64,000 nt of DNA, from contig CAYUMH010000004.1 of assembly GCA_964445775.1 (NCBI GenBank), forward strand, positions 1-64,000. Direction: 5' to 3'. This document shows, in pieces, positions 57,031 to 64,000 of this stretch. Position numbers and translations under genes: made by a program. The stretch is from Terrimonas sp964445775. GTDB lineage: Bacteria > Bacteroidota > Bacteroidia > Chitinophagales > Chitinophagaceae. Numbering within the stretch: the stretch's first letter is position 1; each line of letters opens with the position of its first letter. The notes beneath the pieces are model-generated. The model was not told the origin of the DNA, did not search any database, and saw only the letters and a program-made list of their open reading frames with translations.

Positions 57031-57259
57031 AGCCCGGTTAAAGCCTGTGGTAAATAATAAGAAAGGGGTGAATAATGCTGCGGTATTGTACCGGTTATAC
57101 AAGCGGCCCGCCTGTTTACATTGGCTTTTTTATGCACATTTTGACCTGTAACTGCCTGACAGTCAGTATTACGGGAACGATACCGGAATAAGGACTGAAT
57201 TAATGATGCCATTCAGTAAAATCCTTGTAACTTGCATCGTTTTTTCAATTTTATCAACC

Positions 57260-58303
57260 ATGATGGATCTCTCCAATTACGACCCTAATAGCGTTAGTAA
57301 TCCCAATAATAACATTTTTGGACTGCCTACTACTGAGGATGATGCCCGTTTGGTCATATTACCGGTTCCCTGGGAAGTAACCGTGAGTTATGGTGTGGGT
57401 ACGGCACGTGCACCGGAGTCAATTTTTAAAGCTGCCCTGCAGGTTGACCTGTATGATGCAGAAACGCCGGACGCCTGGAAACAGGGTTTTTATATGCGCC
57501 CGGTTGATGGCAAGTTGCTGATGAAGAGTGATTATTTACGTAAGGAAGCGGAATTATACATTGATTATATATCCAAGGGTGACGAAGTAAGTGCCAACCA
57601 GTTTATGTGTAAGACCATTAAGGATATTAATGAAGGCGGCATATATATTAACCAGTGGATCTATGACCAGACAAAAGCTTTGCTGGAGAAAGGTAAGCTG
57701 GTAGGTTTGCTGGGCGGCGACCATAGTGTAACGTTGGGTTATTTAAAAGCATTGGCAGAAAAACACAATGACTTTGGTGTATTACAGATAGATGCGCATT
57801 GTGACCTGCGTAAAGCATATGAAGGCTTTAATTATTCGCATGCCAGCATTATGTATAATGCGTTGAAAGAAGTGCCCCAGTTATCGAGACTGGTGCAGGT
57901 AGGTGTACGTGATTATGGAGGTGATGAGTGGGATTATATTCAAAACAGTGATTACAGGGTAATTACCTATTTTGACAGGGAGATTAAACACCGCCAGTTT
58001 GAAGGCGATTCGTGGCGTCATATTGCGGAGGAGATCATTGAAAAACTGCCGCAGAAAGTATATATCAGTTTTGATATTGATGGGCTGGACAGGAAGCTAT
58101 GCCCGCATACCGGTACCCCGGTGCCTGGTGGTTTTGAGCTGGAAGAAGTTTTTTACCTGTTTAGAAAACTGATACAAAGCGGAAGAGAGATCATAGGTTT
58201 TGATTTATGTGAAGTAGGATTGAATATGGAGAATGACTGGAATGCCAATGTAGGCGCAAGGGTTTTGTATAAACTTTGCAACCTGACAGTTGTTAGTAAT
58301 TAA
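57260..58303 (+). CDS. agmatinase/arginase-family ureohydrolase
   Basis: 347 residues from ATG 57260 (an ATG also follows at 57263); an earlier ATG at 57203 would add a hydrophobic stretch not seen in the family. The binuclear Mn ligands are complete: LLGGDHSVTLGY (GGDHS, about 152-163), LQIDAHCDLRKAYEG (DAHxDLR, about 176-190) and ISFDIDGLDRKLCPHTGTPV (DIDGLD, about 268-287). The family hydrolyses guanidino groups: agmatine, arginine, guanidinobutyrate or similar. As the genome encodes AguA/AguB next door, either this is a second route to putrescine or it acts on another compound. Followed 39 bp later by a membrane protein gene. Confidence 0.9.
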   Translation: MMDLSNYDPNSVSNPNNNIFGLPTTEDDARLVILPVPWEVTVSYGVGTARAPESIFKAALQVDLYDAETPDAWKQGFYMRPVDGKLLMKSDYLRKEAELYIDYISKGDEVSANQFMCKTIKDINEGGIYINQWIYDQTKALLEKGKLVGLLGGDHSVTLGYLKALAEKHNDFGVLQIDAHCDLRKAYEGFNYSHASIMYNALKEVPQLSRLVQVGVRDYGGDEWDYIQNSDYRVITYFDREIKHRQFEGDSWRHIAEEIIEKLPQKVYISFDIDGLDRKLCPHTGTPVPGGFELEEVFYLFRKLIQSGREIIGFDLCEVGLNMENDWNANVGARVLYKLCNLTVVSN

Positions 58304-58342
58304 CAAATAAAGTTGTAAGTTTAAGGACGAACCTTATTTATT

Positions 58343-58909
58343 ATGAATCAATTTGAACTGGCGTTAAAAAACGAGAAGCTTTTATATTACCACAGGATGG
58401 CGGTGTTATTGCTCATTTTAAACTTTGCCGCATTTATTATAGTAGCAATTTATGCGGCAACCAGCACCACCCGCACTTTTGCTATTATTGGTATTGCCGT
58501 TTCAACTTTTGGGCTGGCAATGGCTTATTGGCAATATGCTACTGTAAAAGATGCCAGTGATAAAAGAAGTGTAATAGGGCTTTTTTTTGCCGCTATCTGT
58601 TGGGGGCTGATGCAGAGCTGGGTGCCGGCCGTTATTTGTTTGTTAGTACAGGTTTTTTATTCAATAAGTACCCGGAAACAAATAGTTACTATTATCAGTG
58701 AAGGCGTGCAATATCCTTCATTGTTTGGTACAACCATTGCAACATGGAATACGCTTAACAATGTTGTTTTAAAAGACGGTTTGTTAACGATAGATTTTAA
58801 AAATAATAAAATAATACAGGCCGAAATAACAGAGAAATCACCTGTAAACGAACCGGAGTTTAACCGGTTTTGTAATGCTCATTTAACGGGCAATTCGGCA
58901 GCGGTGTAA
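58343..58909 (+). CDS. membrane protein with cytosolic PH-like domain, function unknown
   Basis: 188 residues. Four hydrophobic helices (about 21-42, 46-64, 78-92 and 93-110: LLILNFAAFIIVAIYAATST, TFAIIGIAVSTFGLAMAYW, SVIGLFFAAICWGLMQ, WVPAVICLLVQVFYSI) then a soluble end (about 115-188) that reads like a small beta domain (TIISEGVQYPSLFGTTIATW, LKDGLLTIDFKNNKIIQAEI), reminiscent of bacterial PH/YcxB domains. No named family recognised. It lies 39 bp after the agmatinase-family gene and 26 bp before the radical SAM gene, so the three are probably one operon. Confidence 0.8.
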   Translation: MNQFELALKNEKLLYYHRMAVLLLILNFAAFIIVAIYAATSTTRTFAIIGIAVSTFGLAMAYWQYATVKDASDKRSVIGLFFAAICWGLMQSWVPAVICLLVQVFYSISTRKQIVTIISEGVQYPSLFGTTIATWNTLNNVVLKDGLLTIDFKNNKIIQAEITEKSPVNEPEFNRFCNAHLTGNSAAV

Positions 58910-58935
58910 TACCGTATCATATAAAGTAATATAGC

Positions 58936-60237
58936 ATGAGTTTATCGGAATCGCCATACATTTTATACTCTGACGGGAAGGGGAATATTTTTGAAGATAC
59001 ATCTTTGTATGTTGTAGGCCGTAGTGGCTGGGATGCTATTCCCATTCCGGAAGATGAATGGATAGCATTACCGGAGGGCGGCTCCTTATACGAGTTACCG
59101 GGAAGAAGAGGTATAGGTATTGATGTGGAAACAGGTGATATGCGTTTATGTGAAAAGGGTTGGGCTGTTGCTGCTTTTATACCTCCTGCACATACCGGTT
59201 TTTATTTGGCCGCCTATGAAACGGCCGAAGACGCACCTATACTTCCATTATTTTGTTATACCGCAGTGGGTTGGCTGGACGATAAGTTTTATGTGCCTGC
59301 CACGCGTATTGAACAGGATATACGCCAGGAGTGTGATGGTTATGACCAGGTAAAAATACAGGAAGGGGTGGCTAAATTAGTAAGCGCCTATCCGCATAAT
59401 CGTTTGGTTGAGCATTTGGCCGGCAACTGTGCCTTAACCTACCATTGCCCTGCTGCCCGCAATTATTTTTTAGAAAGATGGGAATGCCCGATACCTGTAT
59501 CGCCGGCCTGTAATGCCAATTGTGTTGGTTGTATATCCTTACAGCCGGATGAAGAGCAGGTGGTGAGTAACCAGGACAGGTTAAAATTCAAACCCACTCC
59601 TGAAGAAATTGTTGAATACACGGTTCCGCACCTGGAGTCGGCGCCTTTCCCTATTGTAAGTTTTGGACAGGGCTGTGAAGGAGAGCCGCTGTTAATGTGG
59701 GAAACCATGCGGGATGCCATTATTGAAATAAGAAAACATACTCCCCGGGGAAGTATTAATATTAATACCAACGGGTCTAAACCCGATGCGGTAAGAAAAC
59801 TGTGTGAGGCCGGATTAGACTCCATAAGGGTAAGTACCAACTCGGCCCGCAGGGAAGTGTATATGCCTTATTACCGCCCTAACAATTACGATTTTGATGA
59901 TATTATTGAAAGCCTGAAAGTGGTGAATAGTTTTGGTGGCTGGACCTCTATCAATTATTTTGTTTTTCCGGGTATGACGGATAGCGTGGAAGAGTATGAA
60001 GCGTTAAGAAAACTGATCAGGGAAACGGGTTTAAAAATGATCCAGTGGCGTAATTTTAATATAGATCCTGACTGGTACCTGGGTAAGATAAATATAGGCG
60101 ATACCGGTGAATGCATGGGCATTAAACAAATGCAGGAGCTGATTAAAGAAGAATTCCCTCATTTAAAATACGGTTACTTTAATCCGCCGATGGAAAGGAT
60201 TAAGGGCGACTATAACCTGGACTTTGCACACCATTAG
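58936..60237 (+). CDS. radical SAM protein of unknown substrate
   Basis: 433 residues. The [4Fe-4S] motif is C192-x3-C196-x2-C199 in PACNANCVGCISLQ. The downstream barrel shows FGQGCEGEPLLMWETMRDAI (GE-like motif, about 230), INTNGSKPDAVRKLCEAGLD, SIRVSTNSARREVYMPYYRP, and WTSINYFVFPGMTDSVEEYE. The first 185 residues form a separate domain of unknown type (SLYVVGRSGWDAIPIPEDEW, LPGRRGIGIDVETGDMRLCE, CYTAVGWLDDKFYVPATRIE) with Cys107, Cys133, Cys165 and Cys171 before the cluster motif. The protein reductively cleaves SAM to start a radical reaction; the target is not known. Third gene of the run that begins with the agmatinase-family gene; followed by a strong terminator. Confidence 0.9.
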   Translation: MSLSESPYILYSDGKGNIFEDTSLYVVGRSGWDAIPIPEDEWIALPEGGSLYELPGRRGIGIDVETGDMRLCEKGWAVAAFIPPAHTGFYLAAYETAEDAPILPLFCYTAVGWLDDKFYVPATRIEQDIRQECDGYDQVKIQEGVAKLVSAYPHNRLVEHLAGNCALTYHCPAARNYFLERWECPIPVSPACNANCVGCISLQPDEEQVVSNQDRLKFKPTPEEIVEYTVPHLESAPFPIVSFGQGCEGEPLLMWETMRDAIIEIRKHTPRGSININTNGSKPDAVRKLCEAGLDSIRVSTNSARREVYMPYYRPNNYDFDDIIESLKVVNSFGGWTSINYFVFPGMTDSVEEYEALRKLIRETGLKMIQWRNFNIDPDWYLGKINIGDTGECMGIKQMQELIKEEFPHLKYGYFNPPMERIKGDYNLDFAHH

Positions 60238-60238
60238 T

Positions 60239-60272
60239 GTAGTTATTAGTTAATGGTTAATAGTTAACGGTA
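60239..60272. repeat. 7-bp phased array (AGTTAAT type)
   Basis: AGTTATT, AGTTAAT, GGTTAAT, AGTTAAC, GGTATAA in exact 7-bp phase directly after the radical SAM stop codon. Confidence 0.7.
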
Positions 60273-60292
60273 TAACGATAGTATTATAAAAT

Positions 60293-60341
60293 AAAAGAGA
60301 GAACCGTGCAGCATTCATTGTTGCGCGGTTCTCTCTTTTTT
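60293..60341. terminator. bidirectional terminator with long stem
   Basis: AAAAGAGAGAACCGTGCA pairs with TTGCGCGGTTCTCTCTTTTT with one internal mismatch; T6 follows on the plus strand and A/T-rich sequence on the minus strand. Serves the radical SAM unit and the convergent osmC-like gene. Confidence 0.88.
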
Positions 60342-60343
60342 AT

Positions 60344-60383
60344 AAACCTTAAACCTTAAACCTTAAACCTTAAACCTTAAACA
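60344..60383. repeat. perfect heptamer array (TTAAACC)
   Basis: Five to six perfect TTAAACC units (AAACCTT phase) between the terminator and the osmC-like gene. The last unit supplies the stop codon of that gene (TTA at 60377-60379 on the plus strand). Confidence 0.85.
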
Positions 60384-60847
60384 CTACACGCCGGCTCATG
60401 TTTTACCGGGAAGTTAAGGGAGTTGGCAATGAAGCAAAGTTGATGGGCTTTTTCATGCAGGGCCGCTGTTTTATTAACCATTGCCGCTTCACTTACTTTT
60501 ACAACAGGGTGTAATACCACTTCTTTAAAATGACCGCTGCCGTCAGGGTTTTCAACCATTACACCGGTGGGCTTATCAGTATAATCAATCACTACAATTT
60601 CATGTTGTGCACAAAGGTGTAAAAACCATAACATATGGCAACTGGATATGGAGGCGAGTAATAATTCTTCCGGGTTGTACTTGGTGCTGTCGCCACGGAA
60701 AGCGGTGTCGGATGAAGCCTGTATAATTGGTTTATTATCGGCTTTAATAGTATGGGCCCTTTCGTAAGAGCGATAGTCGAAAGTACCGCTGCCGGTATTA
60801 CCGGTCCAGGTAATAGTAAGCTGGTACTGATGTTCTTTTTGTTGCAT
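60377..60847 (-). CDS. OsmC/Ohr-family peroxiredoxin-like protein
   Basis: 156 residues. The reactive cysteines are in ASISSCHMLWFLHLCAQHEI (about 78-97, first Cys about 83) and HEKAHQLCFIANSLNFP (about 131-147, second Cys about 138), the OsmC pattern with 50-55 residues between. NPEELLLASISSC is a family mark. It reduces organic hydroperoxides using lipoyl or similar thiols in the cytosol. The stop codon lies in the last copy of the heptamer array, so the C-terminus (KHEPACSV) may have been set by the repeat. The isoaspartyl peptidase gene is 20 bp upstream on the same strand. Confidence 0.9.
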   Translation of the reverse strand: MQQKEHQYQLTITWTGNTGSGTFDYRSYERAHTIKADNKPIIQASSDTAFRGDSTKYNPEELLLASISSCHMLWFLHLCAQHEIVVIDYTDKPTGVMVENPDGSGHFKEVVLHPVVKVSEAAMVNKTAALHEKAHQLCFIANSLNFPVKHEPACSV

Positions 60848-60867
60848 AACAAAGCATTTTAGGATAC

Positions 60868-61800
60868 TTACTTATAAATATTTACTTCATTGATACCTGC
60901 ATTATCCCGTACGCCACGGTACATACCTTCACTGTTAAATAATAAAGCCGTATTGCCTTTACTATCTACACCAATCATGCCACCTTCGCCACCTATTTTT
61001 ACTAATTTGTCCTGTACAACTATATGCATGGCCTCCTGCAGGCTAAGGCCTTTGTATTCCATCAGGCAGCTGACATCGTAAGCCGTAACGGCACGTATAA
61101 ATAATTCACCATGCCCGGTACAACTGATAGCACAGGTATTATTATTGGCATAAGTGCCGCAACCGATAATAGGGCTATCGCCAATGCGGCCAAATTGTTT
61201 ATTGGTCATACCGCCGGTACTGGTAGCTGCGGCCACATTACCCTGGCTGTCTACTGCAACGGCACCTACGGTCCCGAATTTTTTATCTTTTACCGGTATA
61301 TTATGATCCAGGGCAATGGTGTGGGTATGCTGTACCTGCTGCCATTGCTGATACCGTTGCTGCGAAAAAAAGTAGGTATCGGGTTCCAGCGTATAGCCAC
61401 GGGTAGCGGCAAAGTCCAGTGCACCCTGGCCGCTGAGCATTACATGTTCGGTATGACGCATTACATCAAGGGCCAGCTGTACAGGATTTTTTATTTGCTG
61501 TATAGCGGCAACAGCCCCTGCCTGTAAATTACTGCCATCCATAATGGCAGCATCCATTTCGTGTTTACCCTGTTTGGTAAATACCGATCCTTTACCGGCA
61601 TTGAACAGGGGGTTGTCTTCCAGGCTTATTACGGCCGCCAATACAGCATCGATAGCCGATTGCCCGCTTTGTAATGCGTTATAACCATTATCCAGCGCCG
61701 CCTGTAAACCATTGGTATAGGCTTTTTCTAATTCGGGTGTTAAATCGGTTTTTAATATGGTACCGGCACCGCCATGGATAGCTATGGCAATTTTATTCAT
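60868..61800 (-). CDS. isoaspartyl peptidase/L-asparaginase (Ntn hydrolase)
   Basis: 310 residues from the ATG at 61800 (MNKIAIAIHGGAGTI). The precursor is cut before Thr177 in KKFGTVGAVAVDSQGN, which becomes the N-terminal nucleophile of the beta chain; GGMTNKQFGRIGDSPIIGCG (about 194-213) and SCTGHGELFIR are active-site segments. It removes isoaspartyl residues from dipeptides and hydrolyses asparagine. No signal peptide, so cytosolic. The permease gene is 31 bp upstream in the same direction, the osmC-like gene 20 bp downstream: a likely three-gene unit in which the permease may import amino acids or peptides. Confidence 0.94.
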   Translation of the reverse strand: MNKIAIAIHGGAGTILKTDLTPELEKAYTNGLQAALDNGYNALQSGQSAIDAVLAAVISLEDNPLFNAGKGSVFTKQGKHEMDAAIMDGSNLQAGAVAAIQQIKNPVQLALDVMRHTEHVMLSGQGALDFAATRGYTLEPDTYFFSQQRYQQWQQVQHTHTIALDHNIPVKDKKFGTVGAVAVDSQGNVAAATSTGGMTNKQFGRIGDSPIIGCGTYANNNTCAISCTGHGELFIRAVTAYDVSCLMEYKGLSLQEAMHIVVQDKLVKIGGEGGMIGVDSKGNTALLFNSEGMYRGVRDNAGINEVNIYK

Positions 61801-61831
61801 GCGCAATTATTTTATTTATCGCCGGCTAGTA

Positions 61832-63334
61832 TTAACCTTCCTGCGATTTTTTTCTGCTTAAAAAGTATACAGGTACTCCCAATGCTACAATAGCCAGGCC
61901 TGCTAAGGAAGTTTCGGGTTTGGCATATAATAAGCCCACAGCCATAGTGCCTGCCAGTAAAATATAGATAACAGGTATAAACGGATACCCAAAAGCCTTA
62001 TAAGGTCTTTCGGCATCGGGGCGAGACCGGCGTAACCTGAAAATACCCACAATAGTTAAAATATAAAATAACAGGGTGATAAACACCACATAGTCTAACA
62101 ATAAACCGTATTTACCACTTAAACATAAAACACAGGCCCAGATACATTGTGCCCATAAAGCCCAGCCGGGAACATCGTTTTTATTGAGTATGGCCGCTTT
62201 TTGTAAAAACAGTTTATCCTTGGCCATGGTGTAGTACACACGGGCGCCTGTTAGTATTAAACCATTATTACAACCAAAGGTGGATATCATAATGGTGATG
62301 GCGATAACAACGGTACCTACACTGCCAAATATGGCGGTAGAGGCGGCAGTGCCAACCCTGTCCTCTGCGGCAAAGGCAATACTGTTAGTAATAGTACCAT
62401 CAGCGGGGTAGGGTATGGCGCCCTCGGCAATAGCCGGTGTTACCGGCAATACAGCCATGTACATTAAATTGGTGAGTATATAAATAACGGTAACGATCAA
62501 AGTGCCTAAAAACAGGCTGAGGCCTACATTGCGTTTTGGATTTTTTATTTCGCTGGCAATAAACGTTACGTTTTCCCAGGCTACGCTGCTGAATACCGAG
62601 CCTACCATGGCCGAGGCAATAATGCCAATGGTTACCATGGTGGAAACCGGCGATGAAAAAAACGACCAGCCAACCTGTTTGCCATCTGCTATTACCGGGC
62701 TGGTAGAAGAAAAGGAAAGGCCTGATGCCCAGTTAGCCTCCCATATACTGCCTTTGGCTGCCAGTAAAAAGCCAAATACAATTAAACCGAATAAGGAGAA
62801 CAGCTTAATGAGTGTAAAAACTTTTTGTATGGTTTTGCCTTCTTTTACACCGCGGGTATTTATCCAGGTTAAAAATATGACCAGGGCAATGGATACCAGT
62901 TGGGCGGGGTATAACTTGAACCAGCTGCCCAGCTCAAGTATAATATTTTCATCGGACATGGTGAGTGCCGGGATGAAGTAACCGGCAAACTTACTAAAAG
63001 CCACACCAACGGCGGCAATGGTACCGGTTTGTATAACGGAGAAAAAGCTCCAGCCATATAAAAAGCCGGTCAGCGGGTTATAAGCCTCTTTTAAAAAAAC
63101 ATACTGGCCGCCGGCTTTGGGAAACATGGAGGAGAGTTCGCCGTAACTTACTGCCGCAAATACGGTCATTAAGCCGGTGATAACCCATAATAAGATGAGC
63201 CAGCCACCCGAGCCTACGCTCCTGGCCATATCGGCGCTTACAATAAATATTCCCGAGCCTATCATTGATCCGGCAACGATCATGGTGCCGTCCATTAAGC
63301 TCATCGTAGGTTTTAAACCTTGTTCCTGGGCCAT
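61832..63334 (-). CDS. APC-superfamily amino acid permease
   Basis: 500 residues with about 12 membrane helices. The N-terminal motif SLMDGTMIVAGSMIGSGIFI (about 13-32) with its GSGIF is the APC/LAT amino-acid-binding unwound helix 1. ELSSMFPKAGGQYVFLKEAY (about 67-86) is the LAT-type signature and YKAFGYPFIPVIYILL lies in the C-terminal part. The substrate is some neutral or mixed amino acid; gene order with an asparaginase/isoaspartyl peptidase suggests aspartate, asparagine or short peptides. First gene of the unit. Confidence 0.93.
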   Translation of the reverse strand: MAQEQGLKPTMSLMDGTMIVAGSMIGSGIFIVSADMARSVGSGGWLILLWVITGLMTVFAAVSYGELSSMFPKAGGQYVFLKEAYNPLTGFLYGWSFFSVIQTGTIAAVGVAFSKFAGYFIPALTMSDENIILELGSWFKLYPAQLVSIALVIFLTWINTRGVKEGKTIQKVFTLIKLFSLFGLIVFGFLLAAKGSIWEANWASGLSFSSTSPVIADGKQVGWSFFSSPVSTMVTIGIIASAMVGSVFSSVAWENVTFIASEIKNPKRNVGLSLFLGTLIVTVIYILTNLMYMAVLPVTPAIAEGAIPYPADGTITNSIAFAAEDRVGTAASTAIFGSVGTVVIAITIMISTFGCNNGLILTGARVYYTMAKDKLFLQKAAILNKNDVPGWALWAQCIWACVLCLSGKYGLLLDYVVFITLLFYILTIVGIFRLRRSRPDAERPYKAFGYPFIPVIYILLAGTMAVGLLYAKPETSLAGLAIVALGVPVYFLSRKKSQEG

Positions 63335-63391
63335 AGCAGTTTTTGTTTAGGCGTCAAGATAAGGAGTATTTTTGAGAGATAGGAATTATGC

Positions 63392-63571
63392 ATGGGGAAT
63401 GAGGAGTGATGAATGAAGATTTATGAATTATGAATGATGAATTATGAATTAGGTGTGGCCTGGTAAGCAAAGTGCTAAAAAAAAACAAACCCCGGATACA
63501 CCAGGTACCCAGGGCAATATTATCGCTATCAATTCTTAAATCCTAAATCTTAAATCTTAAATCATCAATCC
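63392..63571. repeat. two 7-bp phased arrays (TTATGAA and CTTAAAT types)
   Basis: 63393-63452: ATGAATG, TTATGAA, TTATGAA, TGATGAA, TTATGAA, TTAGGTG units. 63533-63571: CTTAAAT, CCTAAAT, CTTAAAT, CTTAAAT, CATCAAT in exact phase. The first resembles the second block of the 23595 array inverted, and the second the 7-bp block of 51287. The spacer 63335-63578 otherwise shows nothing. Confidence 0.75.
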
Positions 63572-63578
63572 CTAGCCT

Positions 63579-64000
63579 CTACTTCTTATTCGCTTTATAC
63601 TTTTCGTTCAGGCCTTTAATAATATCGGCGGTAACATTAAAGCTGGAATCGCGGAAGTAAAATAAACCCGGATCATCGGAGAGGATATAGGTATAGTTGT
63701 ATTGGGTGTTGTACTCTTTTACATATTCCTCAATCGCCTTTTTAAGGGCCATTTTCTTTTGTATCACAAACTCATCATACTCCTGGCCTAAAGCGTTTTT
63801 GCGATTGGTCATGTTTTGTTCCAGGCCCTGTATCTCTTTTTGAGCGGCTTCGGCTTCCTGCTGGGTAATATCGGGTTTGCCCTGGTATTTGTTCTGGTAA
63901 AATAAAACACGGTCCTGGTAGTTTTTACCCAGGCGGTTCAGTTCCGCATTGATCGCATTTTCTTTCTTTGCCATTTCGGCCATGGCATCTTTTACCAGTT
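63579..64000 (-). CDS. OmpH/Skp-family periplasmic chaperone-like protein (5' part outside window)
   Basis: About 140 C-terminal residues; the frame is open through the right edge (LVKDAMAEMAKKEN), so the N-terminus and presumed signal peptide are missing. Long charged helices (AELNRLGKNYQDRVLFYQNK, EAEAAQKEIQGLEQNMTNRK, EFVIQKKMALKKAIEEYVKE) followed by the closing strand YNYTYILSDDPGLFYFRDSS are the OmpH/Skp plan, in which tentacle-like coiled coils hold unfolded outer membrane proteins in a trimer. VTADIIKGLNEKYKANKK is the usual end. Skp genes commonly stand near bamA in Bacteroidota, which could be tested past the edge. Confidence 0.88.
   Translation of the reverse strand, partial: LVKDAMAEMAKKENAINAELNRLGKNYQDRVLFYQNKYQGKPDITQQEAEAAQKEIQGLEQNMTNRKNALGQEYDEFVIQKKMALKKAIEEYVKEYNTQYNYTYILSDDPGLFYFRDSSFNVTADIIKGLNEKYKANKK

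Noticed and set aside
57203..57259. Upstream start of the agmatinase-family gene giving a hydrophobic N-terminus
   Set aside because: The family is cytosolic and begins near DLSNYDPN-like sequence; the double ATG at 57260/57263 fits better.
60344..60383. TTAAACC array considered as a telomere-like or replicon end
   Set aside because: Only about six units, inside a gene-dense chromosomal stretch, with no hairpin end or protelomerase gene.

Overview
The window looks like chromosomal DNA of a Bacteroidota bacterium, most likely family Chitinophagaceae. Several things point there: promoters with the Bacteroidota -7 box TAnnTTTG, few Shine-Dalgarno sequences, a GldA gliding-type ABC ATPase, a type IX secretion C-terminal signal, DUF1573, DUF4294 and DUF502 proteins, a BshB1 bacillithiol enzyme, and a fused alpha/beta E1 2-oxoacid dehydrogenase. 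No rRNA, tRNA, CRISPR array, prophage or insertion sequence was found. Most genes are short transcription units on both strands, many bounded by strong intrinsic terminators.

Layout. 1-6.4 kb: a secreted beta-propeller protein cut by the left edge, an MBL hydrolase, a HAD hydrolase, a SET-domain protein, a polysaccharide flippase and a secreted coiled-coil protein. 6.4-20 kb: a di-heme cytochrome c peroxidase, arfB/dtd, two DUF1573 proteins, the E1 dehydrogenase, dodecin, a TRIC-type channel, PhzF, a DCC protein, an alpha/beta hydrolase, aspartokinase, a phosphodiesterase, and an ECF42-type sigma factor with its DGPF/YCII partner. 20-31 kb: acetyl-CoA synthetase divergent from an MHS-type transporter, a bicarbonate module (SulP carrier plus beta-carbonic anhydrase), gldA, an M23 peptidase, bcp and birA. 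31-44 kb: rsfS-ftsH, a type IX-secreted protein, an M60-like peptidase, yggS, an amidohydrolase, prfA, a DUF502 protein, an acyl-CoA dehydrogenase and a second secreted zinc-peptidase-like protein. 45-53 kb: ccmE-ccmF, DUF4294, an S41 peptidase, bshB1 and a fatty acid desaturase. 53-64 kb: the agmatine-to-putrescine pair aguB/aguA split by a four-helix-bundle gene, then a methyltransferase, an agmatinase-family enzyme, a radical SAM protein, OsmC, an isoaspartyl peptidase, an amino acid permease and an OmpH/Skp-type protein cut by the right edge.

The most unusual content is in the spacers. At least fifteen carry degenerate arrays that keep a strict 7-bp or 8-bp phase. They fall into a few families, and separate copies share ordered architecture and exact junction sequence, so they look like dispersed elements and not chance low complexity. 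One 8-bp family (consensus GAAAGTCC / GGACTTTC) lies in inverted orientation on both sides of the four-helix-bundle (23S rRNA intervening-sequence/Avd-like) gene that splits aguB from aguA, and it runs into the 5' end of the aguA reading frame. That arrangement is my best candidate for an undescribed system: an IVS-like or mobile unit built from a four-helix-bundle gene and phased short repeats, with solo arrays elsewhere. Other leads are hairpins that share a loop on different stems, promoters that predict leaderless mRNAs, and a CxxxY-type CcmE.
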